DNA from: a virus
IMG/VR virus record: IMGVR_UViG_3300035181_000357
Coordinates: 62,001 to 126,000 of that record
Direction: 5' to 3' (one strand)
Length of the DNA stretch: 64,000 nt
The notes beneath the pieces were generated by a model. The model did not search any database and had not been told where the DNA came from. It saw nothing but the letters and a program-made list of their open reading frames with translations. Shown here piece after piece: positions 34,526 through 46,626 of this stretch (position 1 is the stretch's first letter; each line of letters begins with the position of its first letter). A program made the position numbers and the translations under genes.

Positions 34526-34834
34526 TTAAATCGCTTGGAGATTCTTCAATCTAGCTCGTACGAAATTGATAACCCTGCCTGGAGTATCAAAGACATCATA
34601 TACAGATCCAACCCTGGAAAAGAAATAATCGTCAGAATATATAGATACTATCCAAGATTGGTTACCAATCAACCCATCTATCCTGAGATTTGGAATTCCT
34701 CGTTTAGATGTAGACCATGAGATAATGAATTCGTCTCCAACATGTTCAGATATCATGTCTAGAGTACGAATTATCATCGCTTCAGAAGGTCCTTTAGACC
34801 TTCCTAGGTGATTAGCTAACCTTCCCCTTAACAT
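34526..34834 (-). CDS. unknown small protein
   Basis: 102 residues, mixed alpha/beta with a basic C-terminus (FVRARLKN). It overlaps the gene upstream by 17 bp or more in another frame. No motif recognised. Confidence 0.4.
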   Translation of the reverse strand: MLRGRLANHLGRSKGPSEAMIIRTLDMISEHVGDEFIISWSTSKRGIPNLRIDGLIGNQSWIVSIYSDDYFFSRVGSVYDVFDTPGRVINFVRARLKNLQAI

Positions 34835-35342
34835 TATCTCTTATCTCACTAAGCTCTTCAGTATGACTTAACATTAGTAAATTGTCATCAGGACAGATAG
34901 TTCTTTTCTTCATAGAACATGACATCTCAATGGTCTTCGGTAGTCCGATGTGGGCAAATACACATACAGATTTATACATGTCGAAAATGTCATCAGATGA
35001 TAAGAATTTGTGATTATAATTTAATATTAATCTCGCATCCACTTTTCTGGTTTGAAATCCATATTCTGTGTCTTTACTAGATACCAAGATTGCAGTACAT
35101 AGATAGGCTCCAGGAAATTCTTTAGCCATCTCAAACACGAATTCTGTAAGATTATATTCTTTAGAGAGTGGGTCACGAAGGAGTTGAGTGTAGGCTTCTA
35201 CATAATCTGTGTCAACGACAGTGGCATATTGAACTCTCTGCTCTTTCCACTTGTGGTGTACGAACGAGGTTTTCCGATAACTCGGACCAACTCTCGCGAG
35301 AGAATCGATTACATTTAATGTTTTAAGATTATGACTGCTCAT
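34812..35342 (-). CDS. unknown protein, replication-gene neighbourhood
   Basis: 176 residues from the ATG at 35342; an in-frame GTG at 35360 is possible. Alpha/beta with several Cys and His (CSMKKRTIC near the end) but no clear metal site. It overlaps the next gene. No family recognised. Confidence 0.4.
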   Translation of the reverse strand: MSSHNLKTLNVIDSLARVGPSYRKTSFVHHKWKEQRVQYATVVDTDYVEAYTQLLRDPLSKEYNLTEFVFEMAKEFPGAYLCTAILVSSKDTEYGFQTRKVDARLILNYNHKFLSSDDIFDMYKSVCVFAHIGLPKTIEMSCSMKKRTICPDDNLLMLSHTEELSEIRDNVKGKVS

Positions 35343-35451
35343 ATTTAACTCAAATCTCACTTATAGATTATAAAAACTCAAAGATCCTCATAGGTAAGAA
35401 GAGTCTAGAAGCTTGGAAAGTTCGTAAAAGCAGAAAAGAAGAGACTAAGTA

Positions 35452-36933
35452 CTAAAGATCCTCTATGATGTCATCCACGATTCTATCATCTTTTGAATGT
35501 CTTCTTAAGTTAGATACATACCCAACAGCACAATTGATGGCGTTCTTATGGGGTTTAATTACATCTGATCGTCGAGACTTGGCCGTACCCATAACAATCT
35601 GCCCATCAGCCATCAAATCATCGTCTAGGAATACATACAACATAGTATCTACAGACTTGTCGAACTCGGAGTACATGTACACACCTGACATGTCCCAACG
35701 ACCTTCATTCTTAGCTGCCTCATCATATCCATCTCTATTTCCCTGAACAGGAGTGAGGACCAGGATCCCCTCTCCACCACGGAAGTTGAGGGCAAACCGC
35801 TTGGCATCCTTGATATTAGCTTCATGCTTTTCTTTGTCACTACCCCAACCACTTGTGTCACAGATAGTCAGGTAGTCGAGAAGGAAGATATCGATCGGGG
35901 TTATTCTATCGGTTACTTCTGCGATAGTCTTGATAGCCTCGAAAGTCATACCTTCTGTTGGTTGCCTGATTATGATCTTGCCTGGAAGATTTTCGAGATC
36001 TGGAAGGACTTCATTGAATAAGAAATCTTCTTCGGCCTTGGTCATCAGACCATCTTCAAAAGACTTTGTTGTGATACTGAATTGTTGTCCCCACTTAGGA
36101 TGGTGGGAGTGGATTATAGCATAGTAATATAATTCTTCTTCAAATTTCTGTTCAAGAGAAACGTGAAGAGTGTTGAATCCCATCAACGCTGCATTGTATA
36201 CCCAGGATCTACAGAAGCTCGTCTTTCTTTGTCCAGCAAACCCTAGGACACCGACCAATTGACCTTTCTTAAAGCTGATCATCTCGTCGATTGTATCAAT
36301 CCCACATTTGATCTTCTTTTTATTTGAGTCTTGTCTTTTCACAGATTCGTAGTAGTCTTTTAGGAACTGTGTTGACTCTTGTACAGATCCATGGGTCTTC
36401 GTATCAGAAGTTACAACACCACCAGCATCGAGTTTCTGGATAAAATACCGGATAGCATCATCCGGTCCCTTGAGATTTTCTGTTACTTTACCACGCCGGA
36501 CTTCAACCCCTACAGAATTGATAACCTTAACATTTGTGACCAATTCATCGAGTCTATATCTCTTGGCTTCTTCAGCTTTTCTATTTAGAAGAGCACCGAG
36601 ATCTTCTTGGGCATGTTGTCTCAAGCCATCTTTGAGACCCTTGTATTCATTTAGAGCATCTTCAACTTCTGGTGCTGGATTTGAATCCAACCAGTCTTCA
36701 ATGATGTCTAGAGATGGTGCTTCTTGATTGGTAATCCAATGATCATGAATAATCCCAAGAAGGGTTGGTTCCACTCCGAGCAATACATTCTTAAGAATGC
36801 TGATCTCAGATGTGAGCCACATACAAGCATTTCTAGCTTTGTTGGCTTCATCAATACCACTCTGTCTTAAGAAGCTGTGAAATAAGCTCCAGAATGTTGT
36901 AGTGATCTGATAGTTACGATCTTTACTTGCCAT
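35452..36933 (-). CDS. DnaB-type replicative helicase (RecA-like ATPase)
   Basis: 493 residues. Residues ~205-470 form the RecA-like core: GIDTIDEMISFKKGQLVGV, then GFAGQRKTS (Walker A, 231-239), HVSLEQK, a Walker-B strand DIFLLDYL, and a later arginine-rich stretch. The N-terminal ~200 are helical as in DnaB-family loader-binding domains. It would unwind DNA at the phage fork using ATP. The Walker A has GQRKT where GxGKT is usual, so the P-loop's second Gly is replaced. It is transcribed just after the DinG-like helicase. Confidence 0.75.
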   Translation of the reverse strand: MASKDRNYQITTTFWSLFHSFLRQSGIDEANKARNACMWLTSEISILKNVLLGVEPTLLGIIHDHWITNQEAPSLDIIEDWLDSNPAPEVEDALNEYKGLKDGLRQHAQEDLGALLNRKAEEAKRYRLDELVTNVKVINSVGVEVRRGKVTENLKGPDDAIRYFIQKLDAGGVVTSDTKTHGSVQESTQFLKDYYESVKRQDSNKKKIKCGIDTIDEMISFKKGQLVGVLGFAGQRKTSFCRSWVYNAALMGFNTLHVSLEQKFEEELYYYAIIHSHHPKWGQQFSITTKSFEDGLMTKAEEDFLFNEVLPDLENLPGKIIIRQPTEGMTFEAIKTIAEVTDRITPIDIFLLDYLTICDTSGWGSDKEKHEANIKDAKRFALNFRGGEGILVLTPVQGNRDGYDEAAKNEGRWDMSGVYMYSEFDKSVDTMLYVFLDDDLMADGQIVMGTAKSRRSDVIKPHKNAINCAVGYVSNLRRHSKDDRIVDDIIEDL

Positions 36934-37052
36934 TTAATTCTTCCCTCTTAACTATGATACATGATCGAGTCTTCATCGAATTATAGAACACCTAGAACAG
37001 CAGAACACAATGCTAAAATATCTATTGGACTACAGGGGCAGGTTATCGAAAA

Positions 37053-38657
37053 TTAAGGATGATATACTATTGAATCCATCCACCACTTCGGAAGAATAGA
37101 GTTCGCTTTAGCTAAAAAGAAAGAGAAATCACTATCTAATACATATGTAATGGCATAATCATCACCAGACCTTATCGAACGACCAGTAGCCTGAACCATT
37201 GTTAAAGCTGTCTGCCAAGTATACCAACTCGGGTCTCTAGCCATCCTGGCCTTTATAAATTTGTCGCCCAGGTATGGAAATGGTAATTTGATGATCACTT
37301 GAAACCGACTTAAGTCGTCTTTAAGATCTAATCCCTCTGTCATAGAAGGACTCAACAAAATTGTTGGATCTTCTGAATTTGTGTGATGTATAATCGTCTC
37401 AGTTCTGTCAAAAGAGGAGTGTACTAACAGCCTTGACCCATGTTTTGTGTTCATGAAGTGTTCTTGCACAATCTTCTGAATCTTATAACTCTGGCAATGG
37501 ATAATACCCTTCTCACCTTCATGTTTGGTTAGGATTTTCTCCAGCATCTTGAGCATCTTTGGTATTGTGTGCTCTTGATGTGCCATAGACATCTTACCTG
37601 TGGGATAAAAATGGATCAGCCTGTTCTCTACAGGGAAATCTGATTCAAGCCTGAGGAATCCTGCTTGAGACATATCAATACCTAGATTTCTTGCGAACGT
37701 TTTCTTATCCAGAATGGTTGCAGACATCATTAGAATTCTCTTACCACTATTGAACAAAAGTTCTTCACTGAACATAGCAGCAGTTAGTGGCTTAACAAAA
37801 AGGGATCCAGTCTTCTCGTCTGAGTATACAAACCAATCTTCAGGATTAGTCTCTTTGATCCTTCGAACTTTGCATAGATATTTATCTAGAGCATCGTGCT
37901 TTCTAGATATGGCAATCGCTGCATCTCTGTCATCATGTGATGCCATAGACATCTCTGCTTCTAATCTCTCTTCTTCTATCTTTCCAGCAGGTAAGAATTT
38001 AGACTCCAACCAATCAAATGCTTCCTTGATCTGGCCTTCCTGAAAGAATGGAAGATCTAGATCTAATCCTTCCGCACGAGATCTAGAGATTTCTATATCA
38101 GCAAACCCAAGGATCTCCTTCTCTGCATTGTGGGCCTCGTCTACAATAACAGATTGCCTCTTTCGAAGAGATTTCACATATCTATTATCATTCAAGAAAT
38201 AACTGAAATTTGTAACACCGATTTGACTAGACATGAAGATATTCTTAGCTCTTTTATATGGACAAGCGTACCCACAAGGTTCTCCATATACAGCTTTATT
38301 TAATTTTCCACCACTACTACAGTCGGTCTCCCACTCATCACACCAATAGTTCCCTGCACCCTTGACCTCTACGAGACCTTTCTGTTCAAAGTCACGGAGA
38401 TACTGAGCCTGGAGAGTCTTCTGTGTCGTCAGGATATACCCACCTGGTTGGGTTCCAGGGTCTGTCATTGCGCGACACCAACTGGCCATAGCCCAGGCTA
38501 TACCTGATTTACCGACACCTGTTGGCAACTCTAACAAGATGAATTTCTTATTGAGTTGTTCCGCTTTCATAATAGCTTCTAATGCTCTCTTCTGAGGAGC
38601 ACGGATAGTCTCAAATGGAAAATGGTCTTCGATTTGAAGACTCTGATTATATTCCAT
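37053..38657 (-). CDS. DinG/XPD-like iron-sulfur helicase
   Basis: 534 residues. LPTGVGKS (Walker A, 44-51), four cysteines C106/C113/C128/C132 spaced as in the iron-sulfur domain of the DinG/XPD family, VDEAHN (172-177) as motif II, SATILD, and QATGRSIRS as motif VI. This superfamily 2 helicase unwinds structured DNA 5' to 3' and helps replication, repair or transcription collisions. All key motifs are present. It overlaps the neighbouring gene by 11 bp. Confidence 0.85.
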   Translation of the reverse strand: MEYNQSLQIEDHFPFETIRAPQKRALEAIMKAEQLNKKFILLELPTGVGKSGIAWAMASWCRAMTDPGTQPGGYILTTQKTLQAQYLRDFEQKGLVEVKGAGNYWCDEWETDCSSGGKLNKAVYGEPCGYACPYKRAKNIFMSSQIGVTNFSYFLNDNRYVKSLRKRQSVIVDEAHNAEKEILGFADIEISRSRAEGLDLDLPFFQEGQIKEAFDWLESKFLPAGKIEEERLEAEMSMASHDDRDAAIAISRKHDALDKYLCKVRRIKETNPEDWFVYSDEKTGSLFVKPLTAAMFSEELLFNSGKRILMMSATILDKKTFARNLGIDMSQAGFLRLESDFPVENRLIHFYPTGKMSMAHQEHTIPKMLKMLEKILTKHEGEKGIIHCQSYKIQKIVQEHFMNTKHGSRLLVHSSFDRTETIIHHTNSEDPTILLSPSMTEGLDLKDDLSRFQVIIKLPFPYLGDKFIKARMARDPSWYTWQTALTMVQATGRSIRSGDDYAITYVLDSDFSFFLAKANSILPKWWMDSIVYHP

Positions 38658-39858
38658 CTATCACCTGTTGGAGTCTGGACAGTACCAGATTGTTAAACTG
38701 TTCTCCACCAGAATACTTATGTAATAATCCTCGCTGCCACATTACGAGCTGTTTATAGAGATCAGGATTATCTTCTACAGCCTGGATCTTCAGATGAAGT
38801 TCTGCAGCGGTTTCAACTCTAGTAAAATGATTCTTGGGAATATAATGACCATCTGAGTCCATGTTATGATCTGTGAAGAATACTACATCGTTTCTCCAGA
38901 AGTGGAATAGCTTAGGAGTAGCCCAGCCTGGATGAATTGGAAGAGCGAAGCCATACTTACCTTCAGACAGAGTTCTTTGGTAGAGCTCAGCTCCTTTAAT
39001 AGGACCTAGATATCTTGGATCGTTTTCTTTCTTCTTCCACTCACCATATATCTTCAACTGATCTGGCCCCCAAGGAAGAGGGTCGATTAGTTTAGTGAAT
39101 TGTTTGCTTCTCCAGCTAGTCAGCTCATGTTGAGTGATCGTGAAGAAATCTGCTTTATCCTTTATGGGACCGTCTTTGGGAGGAAGAGCATACTCGTACG
39201 TTCCTAGGAATTCCATATAACCAAACTCGGTCTTAAACTCTAACATCTTTTCCGATTTGTCATGAGCATACCCAGATTTTAGAGAAAGAGTATCCCCATC
39301 CTTGAAGCCTAATGCAATATCTGGTGTCTTAGTAAAGTCCCTACACATAAGAGGGTTTCTAGGATCCATGTAAGTCCAAACCCAAGGCTTGTGTTGGTGA
39401 TATTCGAGAGTGTCTGCATTGGGAGTCCAATATCTCCAGAATCTTGGTAATGCCTTCCCTCTGATATCCTCAGGTTGTTTTAGGATTGGATTTGGAGTGT
39501 CTGTACATGGCCCACCGATGATGAAGATTGCATCAGCAGCTTCTGCGATAGCATGGACTCTCTTTCTCTTCTCATCATCCCAACCTGTGAACACACCATT
39601 CTCATCCAAGTTGATGTACTCTTCATAAGAGTAACGAAGATTACCTGACCATTCTGTCTCCATCTGTTCTTTGGATATTCTAGCTTTTGAAATATAATCA
39701 AATTGGATATCAGGGTTCTTATCACGGAGAGCTCTAAGCATATTTATATTGGGATTCTCCATCCCCTTATCTCTGTCGGGGTCGGCAAATTGTAACACTT
39801 TTCCGATACGCATTATAGCTACTTTATTCAATTTGGCCACTGGTGACACCCTCATCAT
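38647..39858 (-). CDS. glycosyltransferase-like protein (GT-B type, tentative)
   Basis: 403 residues. A Rossmann-like N-terminus (VLQFADPDRDKG) and a C-terminal half with GPIKGAELYQ, GKYGFALPIHPGWATPK and a following acidic loop resemble GT-B glycosyltransferases that read the donor in the second domain. Phages use such enzymes to modify DNA bases or surface sugars. Two start sites are possible; 39858 has weak support, an ATG 45 bases downstream has none. I see no certain nucleotide-sugar motif. Confidence 0.4.
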   Translation of the reverse strand: MMRVSPVAKLNKVAIMRIGKVLQFADPDRDKGMENPNINMLRALRDKNPDIQFDYISKARISKEQMETEWSGNLRYSYEEYINLDENGVFTGWDDEKRKRVHAIAEAADAIFIIGGPCTDTPNPILKQPEDIRGKALPRFWRYWTPNADTLEYHQHKPWVWTYMDPRNPLMCRDFTKTPDIALGFKDGDTLSLKSGYAHDKSEKMLEFKTEFGYMEFLGTYEYALPPKDGPIKDKADFFTITQHELTSWRSKQFTKLIDPLPWGPDQLKIYGEWKKKENDPRYLGPIKGAELYQRTLSEGKYGFALPIHPGWATPKLFHFWRNDVVFFTDHNMDSDGHYIPKNHFTRVETAAELHLKIQAVEDNPDLYKQLVMWQRGLLHKYSGGEQFNNLVLSRLQQVIDGI

Positions 39859-40000
39859 GGATTGGAGAATCCTAACTCCTATTTCCCATCATAGAGGTAA
39901 TACTTTGATAGAGATAGGGATCTATAGAATACGTCTGGTTATAGATAATAGGATTTATATTGGGAGTACAGGAAATAAGCGAGGTTTTAAAGGAGATTGA
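39857..40000 (+). pseudogene. GIY-YIG endonuclease remnant (N-terminal fragment)
   Basis: On the plus strand, against all neighbours, 39908-40000 reads GIYRIRLVIDNRIYIGST then NKRGFKGD and a stop. GIY...YIG with 'ST-x-N-x-K-R-x-F' is the opening of the GIY-YIG nuclease domain. The rest of the domain (Arg, Glu and DNA-binding parts) is missing. It sits in the gap between the glycosyltransferase-like start and the next gene, so it looks like a decayed homing gene. Confidence 0.7.
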
Positions 40001-40045
40001 AAAATCAGCTGCTAAAGAAACATGGAGATTGAAGAGAGAATATAA

Positions 40046-40318
40046 TTATACGATCTGGAATACTCTACCAGAAGGGAATTCTACCCTCTTCCGTATTCCT
40101 TGAACCCACCAAGCCTTGTATCCAGAAGAATCCGATATAGCTGGACCATCTTCCCTATGGAATACTCCATTTAGATACCAGGCTTCTGATCCATCACTAC
40201 ATTTTAAAGCAGGACCGTCTTCTTTATGTAGCTTTCCTTCGTCATAGAATTCTTCCCTAGTAACAGGTAATCTGGTATTGGGATCTCGATAAGTGTTAAC
40301 CAATAGTAAACCAACCAT
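40046..40318 (-). CDS. HREDGPA-repeat protein
   Basis: 90 residues with two clear copies of the pattern Y-x-x-G-x-x-H-[KR]-E-D-G-P-A (YDEGKLHKEDGPAL and YLNGVFHREDGPAI) and a weaker third. This 'WYxNGxxHRxDGPA' repeat is found in phages and bacteria and forms a beta repeat, but the function is not known. GTTT-type weak ribosome site; it overlaps the gene upstream by 23 bp in a different frame. Confidence 0.7.
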   Translation of the reverse strand: MVGLLLVNTYRDPNTRLPVTREEFYDEGKLHKEDGPALKCSDGSEAWYLNGVFHREDGPAISDSSGYKAWWVQGIRKRVEFPSGRVFQIV

Positions 40319-40601
40319 TATCCCACCGGATAGCCTTGGTTCCTTCAGATGTCTCTACTTCTATATATCCACTAGAATAGGAATCGATTACAGACTTTTC
40401 ATTTTGTGGACCTGGGTCATACTCACCTTTGAGCATAACATCATTAACTTTTAGGATTGATATACCATCTATCAACCCCAGGAGTTTACTCCAATCAGAT
40501 TGGTTATCTTTTAACCACTGCTCGTGTTTCTTTACTCGTCTATCATCATCATACAAGCCAAGACCTTCTGTTACTTCAAAGTCTTCTTCCCTGATCTTCA
40601 C
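40296..40601 (-). CDS. small unknown protein
   Basis: 101 residues, starting with GTG at 40601 that overlaps the preceding stop by 4 bp (GTGA). Acidic, with a beta-rich end (RWDNGWFTIG). No family recognised. Confidence 0.45.
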   Translation of the reverse strand: MKIREEDFEVTEGLGLYDDDRRVKKHEQWLKDNQSDWSKLLGLIDGISILKVNDVMLKGEYDPGPQNEKSVIDSYSSGYIEVETSEGTKAIRWDNGWFTIG

Positions 40602-40816
40602 TTAGATTCCTTTTTAAGTAATTTTGAGATGAAAGCGAATTCATCATCCAACTTTCCTTCATCGGCCTGGAGATTCACTTTATTATTCTCAGGAGTAATA
40701 CCTAGTCCTGGTTCATCCGCAATATAATTTCTATTGGGATCGTCGTGTGTAGGTTCTTCCTGGTAACCATAGGCTTTCTTACCTCGGCCTCCAGAACCAC
40801 AATTTGCAGCAGCCAT
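40598..40816 (-). CDS. small unknown protein
   Basis: 72 residues, Asn/Gly-rich N-terminus (CGSGGRGKKAYGYQEEP), charged C-terminus, probably disordered. Its stop is coupled to the next gene's GTG start. No family recognised. Confidence 0.4.
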   Translation of the reverse strand: MAAANCGSGGRGKKAYGYQEEPTHDDPNRNYIADEPGLGITPENNKVNLQADEGKLDDEFAFISKLLKKESK

Positions 40817-40821
40817 ATTTA

Positions 40822-43534
<2,713 letters not shown>

Positions 43535-43588
43535 TTAGTCTCCTATGACACTTAATAGATACTCCTTTTTATCAGGTTCAGCTAATAA

Positions 43589-43610
43589 AATGCCCCATTT
43601 CTGGGGCATT
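43589..43610 (-). terminator. Intrinsic terminator after the ribonucleotide reductase gene
   Basis: 9-bp perfect stem (AATGCCCCA / TGGGGCATT) with a 4-base loop, followed by TTTTATT on the minus strand. It lies ~25 bp after the reductase stop and just before gyrB. Confidence 0.85.
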
Positions 43611-43633
43611 CTTTCAGTAAGAATCAGGTATAA

Positions 43634-45547
43634 TTACGAAAGCTCACATGTTCCTGAACTACAAGCAAGTTCCCTTGCTGGTTCGGTATGATCCTCAGCT
43701 TCATAGATGAACAACTTACTGAAGTCGATTACAGGCAGTTCAGATGCCAACTTTTCATACATAGCGTCGTTGATCTCTTCATATGGAGCCTGTTCATAAA
43801 CATGATCAGATGCTGGTAAGAAACTGATACCATTTACATTATCAAAGTTTCTGTAAACCCAAGCACCAACCTCTAACCACTCTTCATCCTTAACATAGAT
43901 GGTGATGGATGGATTATGTTCTGCCCAGAAGTTGTTGTAGATAGCATACAACTCCAGTTGATCAACAGCAGACTTCGAACCCTTGAATACAGCACCATCA
44001 GGGGATTTGATTGGGAAGCTGAATACGACAGTATTTGGACTCACCTTGTCCACCTCATGGGGGATTCCACTGTCAATCAAGAGTTGAGTCAGGGGATCTT
44101 TCTTATCACCACGAACTCGTCTGATATACTTTGGTGCCCAACGATCATGAATACCAGAAGCTGACCCAACTAGCTGTGAACTATTTCCCTCTGGCTTCAC
44201 ACAAGTGATCGCAGCAGCAGGATTGATTCCGAGTGCTTCAGCATACACCTTATTAATCTCAACGGCGTACTGTCTGGCTACTTCTAAGAAATCTGAGAGT
44301 TCTTTTGAAGGGGTTGACATGAACTTGTTGTCACAGATCCCATTGAGACTTACACCAAGGAGTCTCTCTTCCTCACACTTCTTCTTCCAGGACTTTCTTA
44401 GATACTTGAAATCAGTGAGGGTAGATTGAAGAGTACCGATGATGGTTGCAATTCTGATCTTCTTTAGGATGGATTCCTTGGTGTCTTCAGATCTTAGGAT
44501 TACAGAACTAAGGTTACAGAACTCACCACCACCATCACCAGAAGCTAGAAGAATTTCTCCACATGGATTCGTCCCGAATTCCTGGTCTGGGTCACGACGG
44601 CCATACTTCTTAGCTTTCTTGACTGCAGCTACTCTGTTGAAGATACCACGTTCTCCAGAACGAGACTCGATGAGGGAAGTGAATTCCTTCAAGAAGATAT
44701 CCATTGTTGGACGCTCAGTGTAAACAGCAGAGTTATTAGCAAACGATCTATTTGGCTTCTCTACGTACCATTGACCAGTCTTAGCACTTCTCATACGATC
44801 ATCAGATAGATTTGATAGAGAGATAAGAGCTGCTCTACGGACACCACCAGCAACAGTACAAGCCGATATATTACATACGAGATCGTGACACTCTAAGGAA
44901 TTTAACTTCCTACCAGCAGCTTTCTGGAACAGAGCAACACAGTAGTGGAATAACTTGTCGAGAGGCTCTGGACCAGATGCTCTTCCTCCGAAGGTCTTCA
45001 AGATAGAACCAGCAGGACGAACCTCAGTAGTATCCCAACTTGGGATTCTACCAGCGTATAGGAGAGAAATTAGTTCCTGGAAAGCAACACACCAACCAAG
45101 TCTGGAATCCTTAACCTTAATAACAATGTCAGTAGGGAAGAATTCTTCAGAGATTACAGGAAGTTTGTTGACATACTGTCGCTCACAACTAAATCCGACA
45201 CCAGTTCCGTGCATGTTGATATACATGATCTCACTGAACACACGAGGATCATCAATAGCTGTATACGAACAGTTGTAACCACCGATGTGAGCCTTTTCTA
45301 ATGCTTTACCTGCAGTCATCAGTGAACGCATACTTGGCATAACATTCATCGTTGTTATATTATTTCTAAGTTCTTCACGAATCTCTTCGCGAGAAAGGCC
45401 TTCTGCTTGCTCAGGAATCTTATCAGAAAAGAATTCAACGTACCTATCTACTGTTTCTTCCCAGGTCTCACGTCTCTTTTTCTTATCATTCCAACGAGCA
45501 TATCGGCTCTGATGAATATATGTTTGGTATTGTGACAAAGAATTCAT
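43634..45547 (-). CDS. nrdJ: Class II (adenosylcobalamin-dependent) ribonucleoside-triphosphate reductase
   Basis: 637 residues of the single-chain type. NPCGEI (327-332) carries the thiyl Cys329 with Asn327 and Glu331; the redox pair is probably Cys93 (GGYNCSY) and Cys344 (EFCNLSS); the tail ends with Cys629 and Cys634 (CSSGTCELS), spaced as the external reductant site of RTPR. It makes dNTPs without an iron or tyrosyl radical subunit. L. leichmannii RTPR has ~739 residues, so this is a compact form. No riboswitch for B12 is seen just upstream. A small hairpin touches its ribosome site. Confidence 0.9.
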   Translation of the reverse strand: MNSLSQYQTYIHQSRYARWNDKKKRRETWEETVDRYVEFFSDKIPEQAEGLSREEIREELRNNITTMNVMPSMRSLMTAGKALEKAHIGGYNCSYTAIDDPRVFSEIMYINMHGTGVGFSCERQYVNKLPVISEEFFPTDIVIKVKDSRLGWCVAFQELISLLYAGRIPSWDTTEVRPAGSILKTFGGRASGPEPLDKLFHYCVALFQKAAGRKLNSLECHDLVCNISACTVAGGVRRAALISLSNLSDDRMRSAKTGQWYVEKPNRSFANNSAVYTERPTMDIFLKEFTSLIESRSGERGIFNRVAAVKKAKKYGRRDPDQEFGTNPCGEILLASGDGGGEFCNLSSVILRSEDTKESILKKIRIATIIGTLQSTLTDFKYLRKSWKKKCEEERLLGVSLNGICDNKFMSTPSKELSDFLEVARQYAVEINKVYAEALGINPAAAITCVKPEGNSSQLVGSASGIHDRWAPKYIRRVRGDKKDPLTQLLIDSGIPHEVDKVSPNTVVFSFPIKSPDGAVFKGSKSAVDQLELYAIYNNFWAEHNPSITIYVKDEEWLEVGAWVYRNFDNVNGISFLPASDHVYEQAPYEEINDAMYEKLASELPVIDFSKLFIYEAEDHTEPARELACSSGTCELS

Positions 45548-45562
45548 GTGTATAGTTCTCCT

Positions 45563-45577
45563 ATCAGCTTTGCTGAT
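45563..45577 (-). promoter_or_regulatory. Hairpin next to the reductase ribosome site
   Basis: ATCAGC-ttt-GCTGAT forms a 6-bp hairpin directly upstream of AGGAG, which lies five bases before the ATG at 45547. It could shape translation initiation of the reductase mRNA. Confidence 0.45.
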
Positions 45578-45705
45578 TCTGTTAAATAGTATAAAGGGTT
45601 AATACCCCGATCACGCTTAGGTTAATGAGTAGTTGGAACTTTTCATTTAGATCCGTTATCGATGTTTTATGTTGACTAACTACAGTATTTATGTACATCA
45701 TAATA

Positions 45706-46617
45706 CTACTGCAGTTCTTCAGAAATATCATACGTTTCTGGGACAGAATCTTGAACCCTTATCTCTTCCAACTCTACTCTCTGGAGTAATGAAATACCAG
45801 AAGTATCTGAATTTGCACTTGAATCAAAAATTTGATCGATGATCCTTTTCTCTTCTCTTATAAAAGATGTCTCCATCAAAACCGGATCATCCTCTAAGAA
45901 GGATAGAGCTCTTAGACCACATCGCAGACTGTGATACTTCTTGTCATCACCACAACAGGTTTCTAACTCTTCCATGAAACCTTCTGCATCCTCTTTTGTC
46001 TTAGCTAGGAAAGTCATCCCAACCTTTCTACCATCCTCTATAATCTTATACTTTAACCACGACGTATCCATCGTAGTTATCCTTTGGGATTCCAGGATCT
46101 CAAACTGTTCCCTGATTCTTTCTCTTATAATATCTGAAGTGGAATGCATATACATCTCAGATGGGATAGGAGGATTCTTTGCCTGAACTTTCTTCAATTG
46201 GAGAATCAAAGAATATGTGTCTACCAGAGTTGGATCTTGATCTTTTGGTAAATTCTTTATCTCGAAAGAGAGTCTTGATTCCAACTCTTCCCTTGTCAAG
46301 AACAATAGAAGCATATCTCTTCGAAGTCTTGCATTAGGAAAGTCATACAAGTCATTAAATCTAGAGACTAGCTTATCTCTAACATCTTCTAGAGTTTTCT
46401 TTAGAAGACTACTATTTTTCAGTAGTAATTTTCGTCTATAGATTAGGTCATTTACTTTTGGAAATACGACATCTCGATAGTGAAGAGCTACACATTGAAG
46501 TGTTGTCTCTTTTATCTCTTTGCCTGAATCTAACCTAAATCTCAAACCAAACCTCTTCCTACTTAATACGGGATTAAGTATGACCTGTAGTACAAATTTA
46601 ATCGATTCAAACCTCAC
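45706..46617 (-). CDS. unknown charged protein
   Basis: 303 residues, starting with a GTG at 46617 because no ATG lies early in the frame. Strongly helical and charged, with runs such as KKTLEDVRDKLVSR and REELESRLSF, and no conserved motif I know. It is separated from the reductase by 158 bp and preceded by the structured RNA region at its 5' side. Function unknown. Confidence 0.4.
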   Translation of the reverse strand: MRFESIKFVLQVILNPVLSRKRFGLRFRLDSGKEIKETTLQCVALHYRDVVFPKVNDLIYRRKLLLKNSSLLKKTLEDVRDKLVSRFNDLYDFPNARLRRDMLLLFLTREELESRLSFEIKNLPKDQDPTLVDTYSLILQLKKVQAKNPPIPSEMYMHSTSDIIRERIREQFEILESQRITTMDTSWLKYKIIEDGRKVGMTFLAKTKEDAEGFMEELETCCGDDKKYHSLRCGLRALSFLEDDPVLMETSFIREEKRIIDQIFDSSANSDTSGISLLQRVELEEIRVQDSVPETYDISEELQ

Positions 46618-46626
46618 AATTTTAAA

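Noticed and set aside
45548-45705. Search for a B12 riboswitch just upstream of the reductase
   Set aside because: On the coding strand I see only a GGGTTAATACCC palindrome and a short hairpin; the conserved cobalamin motifs are absent.
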